This document shows positions 54,990 to 62,309 of a DNA stretch of 64,000 bases, in pieces. The notes beneath the pieces are model-generated. The model worked only from the letters and a program-made list of their open reading frames with translations, did no database searches and had not been told where the DNA came from. A program made the translations under genes and the position numbers. The DNA is from Euryarchaeota archaeon UBA202. GTDB lineage: Archaea > Thermoplasmatota > E2 > UBA202. Where the stretch lies: assembly GCA_002502685.1 (NCBI GenBank), contig DAQA01000013.1, positions 1 to 64,000 on the forward strand, read 5' to 3'. The stretch's first letter is position 1. Each line of letters opens with the position of its first letter.

Positions 54990-56249
54990 CTAGGGAAATA
55001 TGCCCCGTTGTTCCAATGATGCCGCCACTTTTTTCAAAGAAAGCATATAGGCTGCACTGCGAAGACTGGTGGCCTCTTTTTGTCCCATATCCCACACCTC
55101 TTGAAAGCTTTTCAAGATAAGTTTTTTGAGATTAGCATTTACCTCCTTGAGATCCCAAAAGAATGACTGTATACCCTGAACCCATTCAAAATATGAAACG
55201 ATGACACCCCCGCTATTTGCCAGGATGCCAGGGATAACAATAATCTTTTTTTCATTGAGGACACCATCTGCTTTATCAGTAACAGGGCCATTTGCACCCT
55301 CCACAATAAGCTGCGCTTTGATATGATCAACATTGCCAAGCGTAATCTGGTTTTCAAGGGCGGCAGGTATCAAAATATCGGTCTCCAATTCAAGGAGTTC
55401 CTCATTGGTCACAGAGGAGACCTTTTTATCATCATAGTCTTGTAAAAGACAGGGTGGTTTTGTGGAATAGACATGGTTATAGATACGGGGGATATCTAAT
55501 CCATCAGGATTATAAATCCCTCCTGAAATATCGGTGATCCCAATAATTTTGCATCCCTTCTCCGCAAGCAATTTGGCAGCTATTGATCCTACATTTCCGA
55601 ATCCCTGGATAACAATGGATGTATCCTTTGGATGCCGGTGTAATTTCTCAAGGGCAGCAAGCGTAGTTAGCATCACGCCGCGCCCTGTTGCCTCAAAACG
55701 ACCCAGTGATCCTCCTAGCTCCAATGACTTACCCGTGACAATATCTAAAACAGTTTGTCCTTTATACATGCTGACCGCATCCATGATCCAGCCCATGGTA
55801 TCCGCAGATGTATTCACATCGGGGGCAGGAATATCTGTTTTGGAGCCAATGATGGGAAGTATTGCCGCGGCATACCTTTTGGTCAATCGCTGTATTTCCC
55901 GTTGGGATAATTGGGCTGGATTACAGGTGATGCCTCCCTTGGCTCCGCCAAAGGGTATATGGGCCACAGCACATTTCAGAGTCATCAGGGTCGCAAGAGC
56001 TTTTATCTCATCAAGAGTCACCAGGGGATGATAACGAATACCCCCCTTACAGGGCCCCCGTGCACTAGAATGCTGGACTCGGTATCCTGTAAAGACCCGG
56101 ATATCGTCTGAATCTGTCACAACGGGAATTGAAACAATGAGTTGCCGTTCTGGTTCCTTTATGACAGATGTTATGCCAGGATCCAAGCCGATTTTTTTTG
56201 CCTCTTGATCTATTTGTGCTAGAACACTTTCATAAAAGCTTCTTACCAT
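54990..56249 (-). CDS. gdhA: Glutamate dehydrogenase (Glu/Leu/Phe/Val family)
   Basis: 419 residues, the usual size of archaeal GDH. Substrate lysines in GPCKGGIRYHP and PFGGAKGGI, the catalytic aspartate in DIPAPDVNT, and the nucleotide fold VIQGFGNVGSIAAKLL. It interconverts glutamate and 2-oxoglutarate with ammonia, feeding amino acid fermentation. It converges on the MoaD-like gene. Confidence 0.92.
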   Translation of the reverse strand: MVRSFYESVLAQIDQEAKKIGLDPGITSVIKEPERQLIVSIPVVTDSDDIRVFTGYRVQHSSARGPCKGGIRYHPLVTLDEIKALATLMTLKCAVAHIPFGGAKGGITCNPAQLSQREIQRLTKRYAAAILPIIGSKTDIPAPDVNTSADTMGWIMDAVSMYKGQTVLDIVTGKSLELGGSLGRFEATGRGVMLTTLAALEKLHRHPKDTSIVIQGFGNVGSIAAKLLAEKGCKIIGITDISGGIYNPDGLDIPRIYNHVYSTKPPCLLQDYDDKKVSSVTNEELLELETDILIPAALENQITLGNVDHIKAQLIVEGANGPVTDKADGVLNEKKIIVIPGILANSGGVIVSYFEWVQGIQSFFWDLKEVNANLKKLILKSFQEVWDMGQKEATSLRSAAYMLSLKKVAASLEQRGIFP

Positions 56250-56386
56250 GGTTACATTCTCCAGTGAAAACTTAATATTTTTGGCAGTGTAGATATTGGA
56301 TTCACAAGGAACAGAAACAGAGATGGCTTGATAATGTTTTTGTTTTATCTACCCTAGATATGCGTGAGGCTCAAGATGCCCGGGAA

Positions 56387-56776
56387 TCATTTATTTTTCT
56401 TTTTTTGTTGGTAATCCTTTATTGCCTCGTGAAGGGCACCTGCTGCCAGATTGGAACAATGCATTTTTTGAGGAGGAAGACCATCAAGTTCACTGGCAAC
56501 ATCATTGCGTGTAATCTTTAACGCTTCATCCACATGAAGATCCTTTGCCATTTCAGTCACCATGCTACTGGTTGCAATGGCTGAGCCACAACCAAATGTT
56601 TTAAATTTAATATCAGTGATGTGATCATCCTTAACTGAAATATACATCTCCATGATGTCACCACAGACAGGATTACCCACTTTCCCGTATCCATCAGGAT
56701 TTTTTATTTCCCCCACGTTTCGGGGATTGAAAAAATGATCCATTACTTTTTTGCTATAACCAATATTTTGTGCCAT
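56387..56776 (-). CDS. iscU: IscU/NifU-like Fe-S scaffold
   Basis: 129 residues from ATG 56776 (MAQNIGYSKKVMDHFFNPRN); GTG 56785 is an alternative that overlaps the iscS stop. The three ligand cysteines lie in GNPVCGD, TFGCGSAIATSSM and MHCSNLA, with the conserved aspartate next to the first. It assembles [2Fe-2S] clusters, presumably with the adjacent IscS. Its spacing to iscS is nearly zero. Confidence 0.92.
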   Translation of the reverse strand: MAQNIGYSKKVMDHFFNPRNVGEIKNPDGYGKVGNPVCGDIMEMYISVKDDHITDIKFKTFGCGSAIATSSMVTEMAKDLHVDEALKITRNDVASELDGLPPQKMHCSNLAAGALHEAIKDYQQKKKNK

Positions 56777-56781
56777 ACATA

Positions 56782-57948
56782 TCACTTCTTTTTTTTATAG
56801 AGAGGAGAGAGATCCCTCAATTTTTCCACTGTGTTTGTTACCGCGGTGATAACATGAGGCACTTCCTTGGATGTATTTGATCGCCCAAGGGTGAGAACCA
56901 TTGATCCATGGGCTTCCTCATGTTTTAATCCAATAGCCAAGAGGACATGGGAGGGCTCAAGGGTTCGGGATGAGCATGCTGACCCTGTTGCCACCTGGAT
57001 GTTATACATATCAAGAGATAAAAGTATGCTTTCACCCTCGATGTAGCTAAAACGAAAACTGGCATGATGAGGAAGACGCAGCGTGGGATGCCCTGTCAGA
57101 AAAGAGTCATCTATCTTGAGTATGCCATCTATGAGGCTGTCCCGGATATTTTGAAAACGAGGTGTCTCTTTGGCCCTCTCCTTTTTTGCGATCCGTGCAG
57201 CCTCTCCCATCCCTACCAGGGCAAAAATATTTTCACTCCCTGACCTAAGTCCTCTTTCCTGTCCTCCTCCAGGGAGAATTGATTGCAGCTTAATGCCAGG
57301 TTTTACATAGAGAACACCAGCACCAAGAGGGCCATATAGCGCGGATGAGGAAAGAGTTAAAAGATCAATGTTATCTTTTTGAACATCAAGGGGAACATAT
57401 CCCCCTGCCGCGACGGCATCGACATGGAGATACAGTCCTTTTTCATGAACAAGTGAACTAATTTCTTTGATGGGCTCAATGGTTCCAATTTCATTATTGG
57501 CATACATTATAGAAGTGATAAGGGTTTCTTTGGTGACAATGTCCTCTAGTTGTTCAAGGTCAACAAGACCCTGTGAATCAACAGGTATCAATGAAAATCT
57601 AAAACCATTTTTTTGAAGATATTTCATTGGATTGAGCACAGAGATATGTTCTATGGCACTTGCTGCCACCTGTTTTCCCTTGCCAGTATTGCGAAGGGAA
57701 CATCCCTGAATCGCTAAATTGTTTGACTCTGTGGAACCCCCTGTAAAAATGATTGTGGATTCATTTTCTGCATTAATGAAACCAGCGATTTTTTCCCGGG
57801 ATTCCTCCATTGCTTTTTTTGCTTGAAGGCCTAATGAATGAAGGGATGAAGGATTTCCCACCATGTCCTCTAGATACCACCGGGAAAAATCAAGAACCCG
57901 GGAGTCGATGGGTGTCGCAGAGGCATAATCAAGATAGATGCGTTTCAT
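56782..57948 (-). CDS. IscS-like protein lacking the PLP-binding lysine
   Basis: 388 residues from ATG 57948 (MKRIYLDYASATPID), set by AAGGAGA 6-10 nt upstream. Overall fold and many residues are IscS-like: GGSTESNNLAIQG, SAIEH, HVDAV and the mobile-loop cysteine C325 (ATGSACSSR). The PLP lysine is missing: the usual SSHK-x-YGPKG reads SSSALYGPLG, with Ala203 in the lysine position, and the DAxQ glutamine is replaced too. I checked this at nucleotide level (57321-57345). Archaeoglobus IscS, from memory, also lacks this lysine and has no desulfurase activity, acting as a cysteine-ligand partner of IscU. The same is likely here. Confidence 0.87.
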   Translation of the reverse strand: MKRIYLDYASATPIDSRVLDFSRWYLEDMVGNPSSLHSLGLQAKKAMEESREKIAGFINAENESTIIFTGGSTESNNLAIQGCSLRNTGKGKQVAASAIEHISVLNPMKYLQKNGFRFSLIPVDSQGLVDLEQLEDIVTKETLITSIMYANNEIGTIEPIKEISSLVHEKGLYLHVDAVAAGGYVPLDVQKDNIDLLTLSSSALYGPLGAGVLYVKPGIKLQSILPGGGQERGLRSGSENIFALVGMGEAARIAKKERAKETPRFQNIRDSLIDGILKIDDSFLTGHPTLRLPHHASFRFSYIEGESILLSLDMYNIQVATGSACSSRTLEPSHVLLAIGLKHEEAHGSMVLTLGRSNTSKEVPHVITAVTNTVEKLRDLSPLYKKKK

Positions 57949-57968
57949 ATTAACTGTCTCCTTTGTCT

Positions 57969-58340
57969 CTAAAACCACATGGTTGCATCAGCGTCAAGGG
58001 CAAGATCATTCAGAGTCCCAGCACCGACAATTTTTACCCCGGGTAAAAGCTGCACCTTTCCAATACCAAGCATCTGTTTGGATGCCTCACAGGCATAAAT
58101 CTCAATATTCATCTCTTGTGTCTTTTTAATCATTTCCAATACCGTGGGAAAATTTCCAATTTTAATGTTTTCAGCTGTATTGGGCATCAAGATGTTCAAT
58201 CCTCGCCCCAGGTAATAAACACGGGGGATAATATCCATCATTTGTGCTGTTTGCGCTAAAACCAGAGGGGAATATTGCCTGTCGGGTTGATCACTTGTCT
58301 GAACGTATAAAATTGATTTTGTTTGTCTCACTTTCTTCAT
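57969..58340 (-). CDS. DsrE/DsrF-like sulfurtransferase-fold protein
   Basis: 123 residues. DsrE-like sequence with YVQTSDQPDRQYSPLVLAQTA, a central EIYACEASKQMLG bearing the conserved cysteine, and a hydrophobic C-terminal part. Members shuttle sulfane sulfur with TusA. It lies between tusA and iscS, 13-20 nt from each, so a sulfur relay is plausible. Confidence 0.83.
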   Translation of the reverse strand: MKKVRQTKSILYVQTSDQPDRQYSPLVLAQTAQMMDIIPRVYYLGRGLNILMPNTAENIKIGNFPTVLEMIKKTQEMNIEIYACEASKQMLGIGKVQLLPGVKIVGAGTLNDLALDADATMWF

Positions 58341-58353
58341 ATTCCTGTTTTTC

Positions 58354-58602
58354 TTAATGTATTTTTTTAATATAAAAGATTAATGCATTCCCCTTTTTTT
58401 CAAATTTTATAAGCTGATGACCGGTCCGTTTCACCCACCGTGCAATATCCTCCTCAGCTGCTGGATCATCCGCCTCAACCCTGAGAACCTGTCCTTGTTG
58501 AAGATTCTCCATTGCCTCCTTGGTTAATGCAATGGGCATGGGACAATAGAGCCCTACACAATCAACCTCTGCATCATACCGGTGAGTGTTGCTGATGGAT
58601 AT
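58354..58602 (-). CDS. tusA: TusA-family sulfur carrier with a non-canonical start codon
   Basis: About 82 residues if started at ATA 58602. The TusA signature cysteine motif is encoded (DCVGLYCPMPIALTKEAMENL). The only in-frame ATG is within CPMP, after the catalytic cysteine, and would give a dead 61-residue protein. The upstream frame runs back to a TGA near 58624 and holds no ATG, GTG or TTG; AGGGGG (58606-58611) could place initiation at ATA 58602 or ATC 58596. The rest (VLRVEADDPAAEEDIARWVKRTG) is normal TusA. Confidence 0.8.
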   Translation of the reverse strand: MSISNTHRYDAEVDCVGLYCPMPIALTKEAMENLQQGQVLRVEADDPAAEEDIARWVKRTGHQLIKFEKKGNALIFYIKKIH

Positions 58603-58630
58603 CGTCCCCCTATGATAATTTCATTATTTA

Positions 58631-59206
58631 CTAATAGTTTTCTCCCCAGAGTTCATAGTATCCCTGCGGGTGTTGACATGCGGGGCATATCTTTGGGGGC
58701 TCTGTTCCTTCATATACATAGCCACAGTTCCGACATTTCCATTTCATGACTTTGTCACACTTGAACACCTGCCCGGTTGTAATATTACCCAAAAGCTTTC
58801 GATACCGTTTTTCATGGTATGCCTCCACTTGGGCAATCTCACGAAAACTCCGGGCTATCTCAGAAAATCCTTCCTTTTCCGCTGTGTTTGCAAAGTCAGG
58901 ATAGAGGGTTCCCCATTCCATTTTTTCTCCCTCGGCGGCCTCTTGTAGATTTTCTGTTGTTGCCCCAATGATTCCGGCAGGATATTCTGCAGTAATCTTG
59001 GCTATCCCTCCTTTTAGGTGCTTAAAAAAAACTTTAGCGTGCTCTTTTTCGTTATCCGCTGTTTCCAAAAAGACAGCCGCAATCTGTTCATATCCCTCTT
59101 TTTTTGCTTGTGACGCAAAAAAAGTATAGCGATTCCGTGCTTGTGATTCTCCTGCAAATGCTGCTAAAAGATTTTTCTCGGTCTGTGTTCCTTTTATATC
59201 CTTCAT
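58631..59206 (-). CDS. rbr: Rubrerythrin
   Basis: 191 residues. Diiron four-helix domain with AFAGESQARNRY, ETADNEKEHAKVF, ANTAEKEGF and VEAYHEKRY, followed by a rubredoxin-like domain with CRNCGY and CPACQHP. It reduces hydrogen peroxide in anaerobes. It is followed by the sulfur-relay genes on the same strand. Confidence 0.94.
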   Translation of the reverse strand: MKDIKGTQTEKNLLAAFAGESQARNRYTFFASQAKKEGYEQIAAVFLETADNEKEHAKVFFKHLKGGIAKITAEYPAGIIGATTENLQEAAEGEKMEWGTLYPDFANTAEKEGFSEIARSFREIAQVEAYHEKRYRKLLGNITTGQVFKCDKVMKWKCRNCGYVYEGTEPPKICPACQHPQGYYELWGENY

Positions 59207-59389
59207 GTTGTATCTCTTATATACTGGCTTTTTTCACTTTTTTTTAATCTTGGTTGAAACAATACATGTTATAAAGGGGTAATCATGCATCAATTTCTCC
59301 AATATTTTTTTGGGATTTCCATGTAGTAAGAACCTTCTATCCCTGTTCATTCTCTTGGCAAAGTTTTAGACAGTACCGGGACAAAATAG

Positions 59390-59905
59390 TTAGTCCTCGG
59401 TGCCAGTGGGAGATGTAAAAGCCCGTTGACCCAACTGCTGGTCAAGCATGAAAATACCCCTTCCTTTCTCCCCTACAAGTTTAAGTTTTTCAACGATGGC
59501 GTCAGCTGAGGATTCTTCTTCAACTTGTTCATCAACAAACCAGCGGAGCATACTCACACTTGCATGATCCTTCTCAGCCAGTGCGAGATCCATAAGATTA
59601 TGTATTAAACTTGTCACTTTTTGCTCATGCTGATAGACATCCTCAAAAGCAGAGAGAGGAGACGACCAGGTAGTTTGAGGTGCATCAATGGACAACATGG
59701 TCACCCGGCCACCTCTTTCTACAAGATAATCATAGAATTTCATGGCATGAACCACCTCTTCCTGTGCTTGAATCTTCATCCAATTAGCAAAACCTGTAAG
59801 ATTGATAGATTCAAAGTATGCCGACATGGAAAGGTATAGGTAGGCGGAATATAATTCAGCATTAATCTGTTCATTAATGGCCTTTTCCATTTTTTTATTA
59901 ATCAT
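59390..59905 (-). CDS. ftn: Ferritin
   Basis: 171 residues from ATG 59905 ([25 protein letters not shown]), chosen by GAGGT 6-8 nt upstream within the end of the desulfoferrodoxin gene region. Ferroxidase ligands lie in [19 protein letters not shown] and VDEQVEEE. It stores iron and limits Fenton chemistry. It directly follows the desulfoferrodoxin gene. Confidence 0.93.
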   Translation of the reverse strand: MINKKMEKAINEQINAELYSAYLYLSMSAYFESINLTGFANWMKIQAQEEVVHAMKFYDYLVERGGRVTMLSIDAPQTTWSSPLSAFEDVYQHEQKVTSLIHNLMDLALAEKDHASVSMLRWFVDEQVEEESSADAIVEKLKLVGEKGRGIFMLDQQLGQRAFTSPTGTED

Positions 59906-59907
59906 AA

Positions 59908-60300
59908 CTAAACCTCTATATTTTTTTTTGTGTGCCATAAACCATGGATATTGCAATAATCTCGCACTTCGGCGACATCCCCTTCGATTTCAAATAGTGC
60001 CTCAGGTAAGCGGCCTGGCTTTAAAAACTTTTTTTGTACACCCTTATCAGTAATAACCTCAAGCCATTTGATATAATGATTATCTTCCATGGGATGCGGG
60101 ACAGATCCAACTTTTACCTTTATCCCCCGGGGTGATTCTTCTATTATAGGAACATGTTTCTCTTTGCCTTGATCCTCTGTTTTGGGTTTCAAGGGGATCA
60201 TGGGTTGCCCGCAACACACTAACTGTCCTTCACCTTCCTGGAGAACCTCAACAATATTACCGCATATCTCACATTTATATACTTCAAGAAACTTTGTCAT
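59908..60300 (-). CDS. dfx: Desulfoferrodoxin (superoxide reductase)
   Basis: 130 residues from ATG 60300 ([15 protein letters not shown]) with GGAGGT 5-6 nt upstream. The N-terminal desulforedoxin Fe site has CEIC and the pair CC (VCCGQPM). The catalytic neelaredoxin site has histidines in [16 protein letters not shown] and the C-terminal C-x2-H (YCNIHGLWH). Reduces superoxide without making oxygen. Starts the dfx-ftn pair. Confidence 0.94.
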   Translation of the reverse strand: MTKFLEVYKCEICGNIVEVLQEGEGQLVCCGQPMIPLKPKTEDQGKEKHVPIIEESPRGIKVKVGSVPHPMEDNHYIKWLEVITDKGVQKKFLKPGRLPEALFEIEGDVAEVRDYCNIHGLWHTKKNIEV

Positions 60301-60323
60301 CAGTACCTCCATTCAAAAGCCGT

Positions 60324-60533
60324 TTAGCATGAACTATGTTCAATAGCGTCATTGGGGCAGGCCTCGATACAGACACAACATTCAATACATTCATCAACAT
60401 TTTTGGCTATTGCCTTTCCCTCTTTTATTTCATAAATATCCACAGGGCATTCTTCCACGCAATTCCCAGCACCAGTACACTTGTCATAGTCAATTTTTAT
60501 TACCATATCTCCAGATTTAAATTCTTTAACCAT
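60324..60533 (-). CDS. Ferredoxin, 2[4Fe-4S]
   Basis: 69 residues from ATG 60533 (MVKEFKSGDMVIKIDYDKC), the start suggested by GAGGT 10 nt upstream. Cluster motifs: CTGAGNCVEECP and CIECCVCIEACP. A TATA stretch TATATATAT precedes it (about 60557-60572). Probable electron carrier within the oxygen-defence cluster or general ferredoxin. Confidence 0.9.
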   Translation of the reverse strand: MVKEFKSGDMVIKIDYDKCTGAGNCVEECPVDIYEIKEGKAIAKNVDECIECCVCIEACPNDAIEHSSC

Positions 60534-60709
60534 TTTATCATACCTCAAAAAAATGTAATATAGAGATATATATATAGATTTTGGATTCACTTAACCCGGT
60601 TTAAAAAGTATAAATTGAGTGAAGACCAAGCATCTAGACTTCTCTTGAAAATACCCAGTGTGCCTAGGAAGTAATTAATGTATTTGTAAGTCCCAATTTA
60701 GCAGTAAAA

Positions 60710-61894
60710 CTATGAAATAGCATTTTCATCATGTTTCTTTCGTATTAAAACACCTAATTTCGTCAATGATTCAAAATCTTGTTTTTTAGGATACCCCTTT
60801 ATGATAACCGGATCCAGAAAATCAATTTTTAAATTTGATAATAGATCCACAAGCTGGTCATGCATTTTACCCCCCCATCCATATGACCCAATGATAGAGA
60901 CAAACCTTGTTTTTGGCCTCAATGCATTAACCAGATATGCCCCAAAGACAGCTTGGGGATGGGTGCCCCCCAGGGTTGTTGGTGACGCAAGAATAAGCGT
61001 TGCGGCATCAACAAGCGCCATGGCAAATTTTCCGATATCTGCCCTGGTTAAATCAAACTGTTTTACCCTAATTCCTTGCTGTATCAATACATCTACAAGG
61101 TGCTCCACCATTTTGTGTGTGCTGCCATGCATTGACACATAGCCAATAACCACTTCATTTTTCACCCTGTCAGATATCCACTCCCGATAGGCATCCAAGA
61201 TAAAACCGGGTTGACCATGCAAAGGGCCATGGCTGGGTGCGATAATGTCTATTGGAAGATCCTGTATTTTCTCAATATTTTTTCGAATAGGGACTTTAAA
61301 GGGCATCATGATCTCTGCATAATATCGTTTCGCTGACTCATAGATTAAGGATTTATCAGTGGCAAACAAATCACTGGTAGCAAGATGGGACCCAAAAAAA
61401 TCACAGGTAAATAAAATTTTATCTTCACGCAGATAGGTAATCATGGTCTCGGGCCAATGAACCCAAGGGCAAAAAATGAATTCAAGGGTTTTGTTACCCA
61501 ACAAAAGAGTCGAGCGGTCTTCTATAACAAGAAACTTTTCTTCCGGGATAAGCAGCATCTCCATAAGAAGATTTTTACATTTTTGATTGGTCACTACCCG
61601 GGCTTCAGGATACTTTTCAAGAACCAAGGGAAGAGATCCTGAGTGATCCTGTTCTGCATGGTTTATCACAACATAATCTAATTGGTCGATGCCCGAATCA
61701 TCCAGCATGCCCAACAAGACATGGGACATGGATGGATCAACCGTGTCAACCAAGGCAGCTCTACCACTACCCTTGACTAAAAAAGCATTATATGTTGTTC
61801 CATCAGGGAGGGGAATAAGTTCATCAAAAAGACGCCTGTCCCAATCAATAGCCCCAAGAAAAAAAACATTCTTGGCGACTTTACGACCAGTCAT
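60710..61894 (-). CDS. fprA: Flavodiiron protein (F420H2 or rubredoxin oxidase, FprA-like)
   Basis: 394 residues. The metallo-beta-lactamase-like diiron domain has NHAEQDHSGS, then VHWPETM, DFFGSH and the histidine in SHGPLHG. The C-terminal flavodoxin domain has the FMN motif SMHGSTHKM and SPTTLGG. It reduces oxygen to water, or NO in some cases. The rubredoxin encoded 2 nt upstream is the likely donor; F420H2 is an alternative. Confidence 0.93.
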   Translation of the reverse strand: MTGRKVAKNVFFLGAIDWDRRLFDELIPLPDGTTYNAFLVKGSGRAALVDTVDPSMSHVLLGMLDDSGIDQLDYVVINHAEQDHSGSLPLVLEKYPEARVVTNQKCKNLLMEMLLIPEEKFLVIEDRSTLLLGNKTLEFIFCPWVHWPETMITYLREDKILFTCDFFGSHLATSDLFATDKSLIYESAKRYYAEIMMPFKVPIRKNIEKIQDLPIDIIAPSHGPLHGQPGFILDAYREWISDRVKNEVVIGYVSMHGSTHKMVEHLVDVLIQQGIRVKQFDLTRADIGKFAMALVDAATLILASPTTLGGTHPQAVFGAYLVNALRPKTRFVSIIGSYGWGGKMHDQLVDLLSNLKIDFLDPVIIKGYPKKQDFESLTKLGVLIRKKHDENAIS

Positions 61895-61896
61895 TA

Positions 61897-62058
61897 TTAT
61901 TCCACTGGTTCAAAATCATCTTTACCAACGCCACACATGGGACATACCCAGTCATCGGGCAGGTCCTCAAAGGGTGTGCCTGCATCAATACCATTGTCTG
62001 GGTCGCCCTCCTGGGGATCATATATATAACCACAAACCATACATCGATATTTTTTCAT
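61897..62058 (-). CDS. Rubredoxin
   Basis: 53 residues: [19 protein letters not shown] at the start, [20 protein letters not shown] near the end, TAA at 61897. The two CxxC knuckles (CMVC and CPMC) bind one iron. A GAGGG site lies about 9 nt before ATG 62058. It overlaps no gene and abuts fprA, its probable electron acceptor. Confidence 0.94.
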   Translation of the reverse strand: MKKYRCMVCGYIYDPQEGDPDNGIDAGTPFEDLPDDWVCPMCGVGKDDFEPVE

Positions 62059-62309
62059 TGTATCTTACCCTCGCAATTTATGCTATCCATACAGGATACA
62101 TTTTTATTTGACCATATCATGACAAATGCCGTGACATGACCCAAGGGAGTATGCACTCATTATTGTTAATCATTTCGGCCCTAAAACTATTAATTATTGT
62201 CACCTTTTTTATTAAAACATAGATCCGGCACTAAAAAAAATAATCATAGAATAATATGATAAAGTAAGGAACAAATACAAACATTTTTGAGGGGGCGTCT
62301 TTTGTGCTA
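62059..62309. other. Divergent intergenic region, rubredoxin-fprA and helicase
   Basis: 251 bp, A/T-rich. CAAATAAAAATG (about 62098-62110, minus strand) is a possible TATA region for rubredoxin. Nothing else is clear; no gene on either strand. Confidence 0.35.
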
